A stretch of 8,683 nt of DNA from positions 1 to 8,683 of the forward strand of contig JAFGPY010000252.1 in the NCBI GenBank assembly GCA_016935955.1. The letters are read 5' to 3'. A model generated the notes under the pieces. It had not been told where the DNA came from. It saw nothing but the letters and a program-made list of their open reading frames with translations, and did not search any database. This stretch comes from Planctomycetota bacterium. Its GTDB lineage: Bacteria; Planctomycetota; Phycisphaerae; FEN-1346; JAACEH01. Within the stretch, counting starts at the first letter, position 1. The number at the start of each line of letters is the position of its first letter. Of this stretch, positions 1 to 6,306 are shown piece after piece. The position numbers were made by a program, and so were the translations under genes.

Positions 1-300
1 ATCAACGGCAGTTTCCAGATTCAGCAGCGGATCCTTCAGGACGCCCAGAAGGTCGGCGGCCAGAATAAGGCCGAGGGCGGCCCTTCGTTCAAGGACATGC
101 TGGTCAAGAACCTCGAAGAGGTGGACCGTCTGCAGAAGGACGCCGACGTGGCCTACAAGCAGTTGGCCACCGGCCAGACCAGTAACGTGACGGAAGTGCT
201 TTCGGCCGTTCAGAAGGCCGACCTGGCTTTCAAGACCCTGATGCAGATGCGCAACAAGCTGGTCGACGCCTGGGACGAAATCCGCAACATGCGTATTTGA
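1..300 (+). CDS. fliE: Flagellar rod-MS ring adaptor protein FliE (5' partial)
   Basis: FliE is the small adaptor that links the MS ring to the proximal rod and is exported early in basal-body assembly. The reading frame is open from base 1 to the TGA at 298-300 and gives 99 residues, so only a few N-terminal residues are missing compared with the usual length of roughly 100-110. The recognisable part is the C-terminal half: a phenylalanine-lysine-aspartate entry (SFKDML), then two helices, with the ending KLVDAWDEIRNMRI matching the FliE pattern LVxAYxEIMxMxI. An internal ATG at 97 is not the real start, because the family similarity runs upstream of it. It is the first gene of the fliE-fliF-fliG order, 65 nt before fliF. 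The true start and its upstream neighbours (expected flgB, flgC) lie outside the window. Confidence 0.9.
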   Translation: MNGSFQIQQRILQDAQKVGGQNKAEGGPSFKDMLVKNLEEVDRLQKDADVAYKQLATGQTSNVTEVLSAVQKADLAFKTLMQMRNKLVDAWDEIRNMRI

Positions 301-365
301 CCGAGTGAACGATTTCGGGCTCGCGGAGTTGCGGCCCGCACGAGTGAGAACCGGGAGACGGCATT

Positions 366-1973
366 ATGGAGTTCCTGCAGCAGAAGCTCGAACAGCTCAA
401 GGCCACCTGGCTCGGCCTCAGCAACAGCGGCCGCCTGGCCTTGGTTATGGTCGTTCTGCTGGTCGTGGCCGTCCTGGCCATTGTCGCCCAGAACACCGGC
501 TCGCCCGACCTGTCGCCGCTGCCCGTGCAGTTTGCCGCCGACGAACTGGACCCGGCCGTTGACGTCCTGAGGGGCAAGGAGATTCGCTACGAGGTCCGCG
601 GCAACCAGATTTTCGTGCCCTCGGAGATACGGCCCATGGCCCTCGGCATGCTGGCCACCAGCGAAGCCATCTCGAGCGACAGCGACATCGACGTCGAGCA
701 GTTGTTCAGCGGCGGCAGCATGTGGACGCCCAACGAGGAGCGCGACCGCCAGTGGAAGTACTTCCGCAAGCGCGAACTGGAGAAGTGGATTCGCGGCCTG
801 CCGGGCGTCCGCCGGGCCTGCGTCAACATCAACTACGGCACGCCGGGCACCATCGGCCGCGTGCCGCACGGCGTCTCGGCCTCGGTGGCCGTCGACACCA
901 GCCACACGCAGCCGCTGGCCTATGTCACGGCGGCGACGATCGCCCATTGGGTGACCCGGGCGACCAACGGCCTGACGGTCGACAAAGTGGCGGTCATCGA
1001 CCGCACGCACGGGCGGCACTTCGACATTGATAGTGGCGGCGCGTCGGCCTCCAGCGCCGTGCTGCGGGCCCAGAAGGAGTACGAGAAGCATTACGAGGAA
1101 ACCCTTCGCAACGGTCTTGCCCCGTTCATCCCCGGCGTCGTTGTCGGCGTGACCGCCACGGTCAGCGCGCACGCCGAGAAGATGGTCAAGCACGAGCCGG
1201 ACAAGGACAAGATGATCACCGGGAGCATGAAAGAACGGAACCGCGAGGTCACCGGCGCCACGGGTGGCGGCGAGCCGGGCGTCGTCAGTAACACCAGCGC
1301 CGGCGTTGGTGCGGCGGCGAGCAATTCCAGCTTCGAGAAGTCCTCGGAAGAGAACATGGGCAATCCCCTGGACTGGGGCAAAACGGACGTCGTGACCGAC
1401 AAATTCCCCGGCACGCTCGAGCAGGTCAAGGCCACGGTCAGCGTGCCGCGCAGCTACTTCGTGAACATTCTCCACATGCGCGGCGAGGTCACCGACGACA
1501 AGGTGGACGAGGCCAAGCTTACGGCCGTGATGACCACCGAACTGGAGAAAATTCGCAAGCAGGCCGAGACGCTGGTCGGCACGGCAGCAGGGTCGATCGT
1601 CAGCGTCGACTGGTTCTACGACATGGCCGGCGAGACCGACGAGGCCGAGGCGGGCTCGGGCGACAGCGGCATCATGATGGCCGCGATGCGTTACGGTCCG
1701 TCGGTGGCCCTGGGCGTACTGGCGGTGCTGGCCCTGTTGATGGTCTACAAGGTGGTCAGCAAGTTGCAGCCGGCCCAGATGCCGGCCGAGGGCCGGGTGG
1801 CCGAGGAGAGCGTCGGCGAGGCCGGCCTGACGCTGGACAGCATTCTTGAGGGCGTCGAGCTGGAGGCCGAGACGATTCGCACCAGCAAGATGCAGGATCA
1901 GATCAGCGACATGATCCGCGAGGATCCCGAGAGCGTCGCCAATCTGATGAAGCGCTGGATTTCCAAGGAGTAG
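366..1973 (+). CDS. fliF: Flagellar MS-ring protein FliF (divergent)
   Basis: FliF forms the MS ring in the inner membrane, the base on which rod, export gate and rotor are built. The 535 residues are close to the family length (about 550). Two membrane segments are visible, residues 24-41 and about 443-462, with the large periplasmic region between them. Ring-building-motif traces include LPGVRRACVNINYG (145-158), matching the canonical 'GVxxARVHL' strand, and NGLTVDKVAVIDRTHG (201-216), matching 'GLxxxxVxVVDxxG'. A Gly/Ser-rich loop (about 296-328) sits where canonical FliF has its disordered loop. The cytoplasmic tail (about 507-535, QDQISDMIREDPESVANLMKRWI) is the FliG-binding helix region. 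ATG 366 is supported by GGGAG at 353-357. Much of the periplasmic part is unlike the enterobacterial protein, so family membership rests on topology, these motifs, the tail and operon position. Confidence 0.92.
   Translation: MEFLQQKLEQLKATWLGLSNSGRLALVMVVLLVVAVLAIVAQNTGSPDLSPLPVQFAADELDPAVDVLRGKEIRYEVRGNQIFVPSEIRPMALGMLATSEAISSDSDIDVEQLFSGGSMWTPNEERDRQWKYFRKRELEKWIRGLPGVRRACVNINYGTPGTIGRVPHGVSASVAVDTSHTQPLAYVTAATIAHWVTRATNGLTVDKVAVIDRTHGRHFDIDSGGASASSAVLRAQKEYEKHYEETLRNGLAPFIPGVVVGVTATVSAHAEKMVKHEPDKDKMITGSMKERNREVTGATGGGEPGVVSNTSAGVGAAASNSSFEKSSEENMGNPLDWGKTDVVTDKFPGTLEQVKATVSVPRSYFVNILHMRGEVTDDKVDEAKLTAVMTTELEKIRKQAETLVGTAAGSIVSVDWFYDMAGETDEAEAGSGDSGIMMAAMRYGPSVALGVLAVLALLMVYKVVSKLQPAQMPAEGRVAEESVGEAGLTLDSILEGVELEAETIRTSKMQDQISDMIREDPESVANLMKRWISKE
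1965..1970 (+). promoter_or_regulatory. Ribosome binding site of fliG inside the end of fliF
   Basis: AAGGAG lies in the last codons of fliF, 9 nt before the GTG at 1980. It decides the GTG start of fliG and means that translation of the two genes is closely linked. Confidence 0.7.
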
Positions 1974-1979
1974 ACGGCA

Positions 1980-2990
1980 GTGGTCGAAACCACCTACGGC
2001 AATGCTCGCAAGGCGGCGATCCTCCTGGTCAGTATCGAGGAGGACCTGGCCGCTTTGATCATGTCGAAGATGGAGAAGGACCAGATCGAGGTCGTCACGC
2101 GCGAGATCGCCAAGCTTCGCAACATCGGTCAGAAGGAACGCGACACGGTGGTCGAGGAGTTCTACCACGTGGCCCTGGCCCGCGGCGTGATGGACTCGGG
2201 CGGCCCGAATGCGGCTCGCAGTCTCCTTGAGAAGACCTTCACGAAGGAAGAGGCCGGCACGATCATGCAGTCGGTCGAGAAGTCGATGCAGGCCACGCCG
2301 TTCTCGTTCCTGGCCCGGGCCGAGAGCGCCAACCTGCTGACGTTCATCCAGGGCGAGCACCCGCAGACGATCGCCCTGATCCTGTCGCATCTGCCGAGCA
2401 GCCAGGCGGCCGAGATCCTGAGCGGCCTGCCTTCCAAGACGCAGATCGAGGTCGTCCGACGCGTGGCCAACATGGAGCAGACCAGCCCCGAGGTCATCGC
2501 CCAGGTGGAGAAGGCCCTCGAAAGCCGCCTTAGCGCCATCGTCTCGCAGAAGTTCGAGAAGGCCGGCGGCATCGAGTCCGTGGCCGAGATCCTCAACCTC
2601 GCCGACCGCTCCACGGAGAAGAGCATCATGGAGAGTCTGGACGAGGACGACCCCGAACTGGTCGAACAGATCCGCCGCCTGATGTTCGTCTTCGAGGACA
2701 TCATCCTCGTCAACGACAAGGGCATCCAGGCCGTGCTCAAGGAAATCGAGAACGAGACCCTGGCCCTGGCCCTGAAGACGGCCAGCGACGAGTTGAAAGA
2801 GAAAATCTTCAAGAACATGTCCGAGCGCGCCGTGACGCTGATCAAGGAAGACATGGAATACATGGGACCGGTCCGCGTGGCCGACGTCGAAGCCGCACAG
2901 CAGAAGATCGTGGACGTGGTCCGTCGCCTCGAGGACGCCGGCGAGATCATCATCTCCGGCCGCGGCGGAGAGGAGGAGCTTGTTGTCTAG
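1980..2990 (+). CDS. fliG: Flagellar motor switch protein FliG
   Basis: FliG sits on the cytoplasmic face of the MS ring and meets the stator to produce torque; it also forms the switch with FliM and FliN. At 336 residues it matches the usual length (about 330). The N-terminal domain starts with KAAILLVSI (11-19). The middle domain carries the FliM-binding EHPQ motif at 126-129, followed by a Gly-Gly linker near 196-197. The C-terminal domain has MFVF (235-238). Its torque helix keeps the charged residues K266, R283, E290, D291 and R299, which line up with E. coli K264, R281, D288, D289 and R297 at a constant offset of two. The start is GTG, chosen because it has a good upstream AAGGAG and gives the normal family N-terminus. 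Only 6 nt separate it from fliF, and its end overlaps fliH. Confidence 0.97.
   Translation: MVETTYGNARKAAILLVSIEEDLAALIMSKMEKDQIEVVTREIAKLRNIGQKERDTVVEEFYHVALARGVMDSGGPNAARSLLEKTFTKEEAGTIMQSVEKSMQATPFSFLARAESANLLTFIQGEHPQTIALILSHLPSSQAAEILSGLPSKTQIEVVRRVANMEQTSPEVIAQVEKALESRLSAIVSQKFEKAGGIESVAEILNLADRSTEKSIMESLDEDDPELVEQIRRLMFVFEDIILVNDKGIQAVLKEIENETLALALKTASDELKEKIFKNMSERAVTLIKEDMEYMGPVRVADVEAAQQKIVDVVRRLEDAGEIIISGRGGEEELVV
2971..2976 (+). promoter_or_regulatory. Ribosome binding site of fliH inside the end of fliG
   Basis: AGGAGG within the last codons of fliG lies 3 nt before a TTG at 2980 and 6 nt before a second in-frame TTG at 2983. The spacing favours 2983 as the fliH start. No ATG or GTG in the fliH frame fits this site. 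Confidence 0.65.
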
Positions 2991-3753
2991 CATCGCCACA
3001 CATCGTGCCGTCGTCGAGCAGGTGATCCAGGGCCCCGTGCCCCTGAACCTGCGCGACGTCGAGCAACTCGCCGGCGAGGCCGTCGAGAGGGCCAGGGCCA
3101 AGGCTCGCGAAATCCTGACCGAGGCCGTGGCACGGGCCAAGGAGATGGAGCAGGTCGCGTCGGCCCGCGGCGAGAAGGCCGGCTACGATGCCGGTTTCGC
3201 CAAGGGGCACGAGGCCGGGAAGGCTGAGGCGCTGGCCGCCGAGACGCGACGCATCCAGAAAGAGACCGCCACGCTGAACGAGACGCTGCTGGAGGTGCTC
3301 CGCGGCATCGAGGGGCACCGCAACGATCTGTTGGCCGAGGCCAAGCAGGACCTGTTGCTGCTGTCGCTGACCATGGCCGAACGCATCTGCCGCCTGAAAC
3401 TCTCCGGCGGCGACGAGCACGTGCGTCCGCTGCTGGAGGAAGTCATCGAGCACACCGGCACCCAGGGCCGCATGATCGTGCGGATCAATCCGCAGGACGC
3501 CGAGGCGGCCGAGAAGTTTTTGGGCGGCCTGCACGCGGCCCTGACCGCCGACGGCGTGTCGCCGATCAAGGTGCTGGCCGACGAGGGCGTGACGCGCGGC
3601 GGTTGTGTGGCCGAACGCGTCAATGGCAAGGTCGATGCCCAGCTGGAAACTCAGATCAATCGCATTGCCGCCGAGTTGATCGGTCTGGAATGTCCTGTTC
3701 GTCCGGAGTCGGCGACGTCTCCGGAGTCGCCGCAGTCGGGAGAGAATGAGTGA
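2983..3753 (+). CDS. fliH: Flagellar export ATPase regulator / stator FliH
   Basis: FliH dimerises, binds the export ATPase FliI and tethers it to the export gate and the C ring. The protein is 256 residues from the TTG at 2983 (257 from the TTG at 2980); the second TTG is preferred for its distance from AGGAGG. Features, numbered from 2980: a charged helical N-terminal region, then a ladder of glycines exactly four apart at 64, 68, 72, 76 and 80 (four consecutive GxxxG steps, a FliH hallmark), a coiled helix to about 125, and a C-terminal FliI-binding domain with LLLLSLTMAERICR, IVRINPQD (166-173) and a Gly-rich turn followed by VDAQLETQINRIAAEL. It ends in a short Pro/Ser/Glu tail with an imperfect hexapeptide repeat. 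It overlaps fliG by 8 nt and fliI by 4 nt, indicating translational coupling. Confidence 0.9.
   Translation: MSSIATHRAVVEQVIQGPVPLNLRDVEQLAGEAVERARAKAREILTEAVARAKEMEQVASARGEKAGYDAGFAKGHEAGKAEALAAETRRIQKETATLNETLLEVLRGIEGHRNDLLAEAKQDLLLLSLTMAERICRLKLSGGDEHVRPLLEEVIEHTGTQGRMIVRINPQDAEAAEKFLGGLHAALTADGVSPIKVLADEGVTRGGCVAERVNGKVDAQLETQINRIAAELIGLECPVRPESATSPESPQSGENE
3738..3742 (+). promoter_or_regulatory. Ribosome binding site deciding the GTG start of fliI
   Basis: GGGAG lies 7 nt before GTG 3750. An ATG at 3746 is only 3 nt away and out of the fliI frame; it closes after 11 codons, so the GTG is the start. Confidence 0.65.
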
Positions 3754-5132
3754 GCGGTCTGCTGGCCAATCTCGCGGATGAGGTGCGGCGGATAAGTCCG
3801 CTGGGCATCGAGGGCCGCGTGCTCGAAGTGGTCGGTCTGTCGATCATCGTCGAGCACTTCCCGGTAGCCGTCGGCAGCCGCTGCTCGGTCCGGGCTCGGG
3901 CCACGCAGCATACCGTGCGCTGCGAGGTGGTCGGTTTCCGCAGCGACCAAACGTTGCTCATGGCCCTGGACGAGATGGACGGTGTCAGTCGCGGCGACGT
4001 GGTGCACCTGACCAGCCGCCGCCAGACGATCGGCGTCGGCGACGAGATGCTGGGCCGCGTGATCAACGGCCTGGGCGAAGCCATCGACGGCCGCGGGCCG
4101 GTTCGCTGCAGCCTTCGTCGCAACATTGAGGCCCGGGCCATCAGTGCCCTGAGCCGCGAGCGCATCGAGGACGCGATCGGCACGGGCATCCGGGCGATCG
4201 ACGCCTGCATGACCTGCGGCCGCGGACAGAGGGTCGGCATCTTCTCGGGCGCCGGCGTCGGCAAGAGCGTGCTGCTGGGCATGATGGCCCGCTACACCAG
4301 CGCTCACGTCAACGTCATCTGCCTGGCCGGCGAACGCGGACGCGAGGTTCGCGAGTTCATCGAACGCGACCTGGGGCCCGACGGCCTGAGGCGATCGGTC
4401 GTCGTGGTTTCGACCAACGATGAGCCTCCGCTGATGAAGATTAAGGCGGCCCTGGTGGCTCACACCCTGGCCGAGCATTTCCGCGACGAGGGTCGCGACG
4501 TGCTGCTGATGCTCGACAGCGTGACGCGTCTGGCCATGGCCCAGCGGCAGGTCGGCCTCAGCGCCGGCGAGCCGCCCACGACCAAGGGCTACCCGCCGAG
4601 CGTCTTCTCGCTGTTGCCGCGGATTCTGGAGCGCGCCGGCAAGGGCTGCCAGGGCAGCATCACCGGGTTCTACACGATCCTGGTGGAGGGCGACGACATG
4701 AGCGACCCGGTGGCCGACGCGGTGCGAAGCATCCTCGACGGTCACCTGGTGCTGAGCCGGCGGCTGGCCAACCAGGGCCACTATCCGGCCATCGATGTCA
4801 CGCAGAGCATCAGCCGCCTGATGACCGAACTGGTCGAGCCGAAGCACCTGGAGTCGGCCCGCACGGTGGTCCGTCTGCTGGCGGCCTACAACGAGGTCGA
4901 GGACCTGGTAAACATCGGCGCCTACAGCCCCGGGTCGAACCCGGAGGTGGACCTGGCCGTGGCGTCGCGGCAGGACGTGTTGGCTTTCCTGCGGCAGGGC
5001 ATCAACGAAGCCGTGCTGTACGACGAGGCCGGCGGCGATCTGGAAGGGCTCGTTCGCAAGTTGGACCAGGCACGCAAAACGCTGCAGGCCAAGCGCGGTG
5101 CCCAGGCGGCCGCCGTCGGCACGCAGCCGTAA
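3750..5132 (+). CDS. fliI: Flagellum-specific export ATPase FliI
   Basis: FliI is the cytoplasmic ATPase of flagellar type III export, related to the F1 beta subunit, and works with FliH and FliJ to deliver rod, hook and filament subunits. The 460 residues match the family length (about 440-460). An N-terminal beta-barrel domain (about 1-95) is followed by the ATPase core: Walker A GAGVGKS (167-173), GERGREV (194-200) with E195 at the catalytic glutamate position, Walker B VLLMLDS (251-257) with D256, then the strongly conserved family stretches GLSAGEPPTTKGYPPSVF (269-286) and GSITGFYTILVEGDDMSDP (302-320). LSRRLANQGHYPAID (335-349) is also a family signature. The C-terminal domain binds subunits and chaperones. 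The GTG start overlaps the fliH stop as GTGA. Nothing appears missing or damaged; this is the most conserved protein of the window. Confidence 0.98.
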   Translation: MSGLLANLADEVRRISPLGIEGRVLEVVGLSIIVEHFPVAVGSRCSVRARATQHTVRCEVVGFRSDQTLLMALDEMDGVSRGDVVHLTSRRQTIGVGDEMLGRVINGLGEAIDGRGPVRCSLRRNIEARAISALSRERIEDAIGTGIRAIDACMTCGRGQRVGIFSGAGVGKSVLLGMMARYTSAHVNVICLAGERGREVREFIERDLGPDGLRRSVVVVSTNDEPPLMKIKAALVAHTLAEHFRDEGRDVLLMLDSVTRLAMAQRQVGLSAGEPPTTKGYPPSVFSLLPRILERAGKGCQGSITGFYTILVEGDDMSDPVADAVRSILDGHLVLSRRLANQGHYPAIDVTQSISRLMTELVEPKHLESARTVVRLLAAYNEVEDLVNIGAYSPGSNPEVDLAVASRQDVLAFLRQGINEAVLYDEAGGDLEGLVRKLDQARKTLQAKRGAQAAAVGTQP

Positions 5133-5152
5133 CGTAAGAGGAAATCGTCACA

Positions 5153-5605
5153 ATGGCCAAGTTTCGTCTCGAACCGGTCCTGAAGCTGCGGAAGTACCGC
5201 GAGCAGTTGCGGCAACGGGACCTGGCCCTGGCCCTGAGCGAGGAGCAGCGGCGCAAGGACGCCGTGCTTCGGCTGGCCGACCTGCGGCGTGAGCAGACCG
5301 ACGTCTTCCGTCGCCAGCAGCAGGCCGGTCCGCTGGACATGCAGCGTGTCGTCGGGCAGCGGCAGTACTTGGGCCTGCTCGGTCGCGAGATCGGTTTCCG
5401 GCTGCGGGGCGTGGCCCAGGCTGAGCGCGAGACGACTCGTCGCCGCGGCGCGATGACCGAGGCCATGCAGGACCGCAAGGCCCTGGAGATTCTGGAGGGC
5501 CGGTTTCACGAGCAGCTTCGTCGCGACGAGGATCGAATGGAAATGGCCGAACTGGACGAGGCGAGCCTCAGGATCGCCGGTGCCGGTCGGCAGGTGACCG
5601 TGTGA
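5153..5605 (+). CDS. fliJ: Flagellar export chaperone / central stalk FliJ
   Basis: FliJ is a small coiled-coil protein that inserts into the FliI hexamer like the F1 gamma subunit and helps couple the ATPase to the export gate. The 150 residues have the normal length (about 145-150). The opening KFRLEPVLKLRKYRE (3-17) is the standard FliJ N-terminus (F-x-L-x-x-V-L-x-L-R). The rest is highly charged, rich in Arg, Glu, Gln and Leu, and predicted from composition to be two long antiparallel helices, with a likely turn near QQAGPLD (56-62). The C-terminal helix contains KALEILEGRFHEQLRRDEDRM, matching the typical KxLExLxxRxxxxxxxxE pattern. ATG 5153 has AAGAGGA at 5136-5142, 10 nt upstream; fliI ends 20 nt before. 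Sequence conservation in this family is weak, so position after fliI is part of the evidence. Confidence 0.9.
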   Translation: MAKFRLEPVLKLRKYREQLRQRDLALALSEEQRRKDAVLRLADLRREQTDVFRRQQQAGPLDMQRVVGQRQYLGLLGREIGFRLRGVAQAERETTRRRGAMTEAMQDRKALEILEGRFHEQLRRDEDRMEMAELDEASLRIAGAGRQVTV

Positions 5606-5615
5606 GGAGCGGCGC

Positions 5616-6284
5616 ATGAGCCGTCATCGAGGTGGCGTCGTCATCAACATCCTGGCCACGCTGATGATGCTGGAGATCGCCGGCCTCGCGGCCCTCGGCG
5701 GCTACGTCATCCTGACCAAGCGCATCAACCGCGACCAGTTGTGGATGGCCCGCAAGGTGTACGAGGGCGAGATCACGGTCCAGACGCTCGGCGAGGCGGA
5801 GCAATGGCGCGAGCACTTGGCCCAGGAGGCCATCAAGGAGCAGGAGAAGGTCTCGGGCAACGCGGCGACCGAGAAACTGGTCATGACGCAGATGCAGAGC
5901 GAGGCCTCGCGGCTGGGTCTGCAATGGCAGTTCGATCAGCTCAAGTCGCGCGAGGAACTGCTGACCCTGAAGATGCAGGAACTCGAGCAGAAACGCAAGG
6001 GACTCGAAGAGACCGAGAAACGAATCGATGAGAAGCAGCGCATGCTTCAGAATGCCGCCGGCAGCGAGGCCTTCCAGAAGATGGCTCGCATCCTGGAGAA
6101 CATGAAGCCGGCCGAACTGAAGAGAATGCTCCTGGGGCTGGACGACGGTACGGTGGTCGACTTCCTGAGGAACTACGATCCTCGCAAGGCGAGCAAACTG
6201 TACACGGAGTTCAAGACGCCGCAGGAACTCGAGACGTACCGCCGTTGGATGGAAATGCTCAGGACCGGGCAAGTGACCCCGTGA
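5616..6284 (+). CDS. MotE/YlxF/FlbB-like flagellar membrane coiled-coil protein
   Basis: This 222-residue protein has a positively charged N-terminus (MSRHR), one membrane segment at about 8-33, a long charged helical region with a coiled-coil stretch at about 104-145 (repeating L/M with E and K), and a small C-terminal helical domain at about 150-215. The last contains ILENMKPAELKRML and FLRNYDPRKASKLYTEF, resembling the helical repeats of the MgtE N-terminal domain ('M.P..AA.iL..m....a..iL..m.p..aa'). That architecture, and its position between fliJ and fliK, match Bacillus YlxF, spirochaete FlbB and rhizobial MotE, which are linked to stator or collar proteins. By topology the bulk would be periplasmic. 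The exact role here is unknown: a scaffold or chaperone for stator parts is a plausible inference only. ATG 5616 has GAGGAG at 5604-5609, overlapping the fliJ stop. No symbol is assigned. Confidence 0.75.
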   Translation: MSRHRGGVVINILATLMMLEIAGLAALGGYVILTKRINRDQLWMARKVYEGEITVQTLGEAEQWREHLAQEAIKEQEKVSGNAATEKLVMTQMQSEASRLGLQWQFDQLKSREELLTLKMQELEQKRKGLEETEKRIDEKQRMLQNAAGSEAFQKMARILENMKPAELKRMLLGLDDGTVVDFLRNYDPRKASKLYTEFKTPQELETYRRWMEMLRTGQVTP

Positions 6285-6306
6285 CGGGGAGATAGGGGCA
6301 GCAGTC

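Noticed and set aside
330..340. Short palindrome TGCGGCCCGCA in the fliE-fliF gap, considered as a terminator or operator.
   Set aside because: With a real loop only four base pairs remain and no T-run follows; likely chance in GC-rich DNA.
210..3140. A 976-codon open frame on the minus strand opposite fliE to fliH.
   Set aside because: It runs antisense to well-supported flagellar genes. Its translation is rich in His, Asp, Leu, Arg, Gly and Ala, as expected when GC-biased codons are read backwards, and shows no family motif. Lack of stops follows from high GC content.
3651..4847. A 398-codon minus-strand open frame opposite fliH and fliI.
   Set aside because: Same antisense composition artefact; it lies opposite FliI, whose Walker motifs and family signatures are unmistakable.
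5616..6284. Naming the gene as a magnesium transporter MgtE because of its C-terminal domain.
   Set aside because: It has a single membrane segment and none of the CBS or transporter regions; only a small MgtE-N-like helical domain is present.
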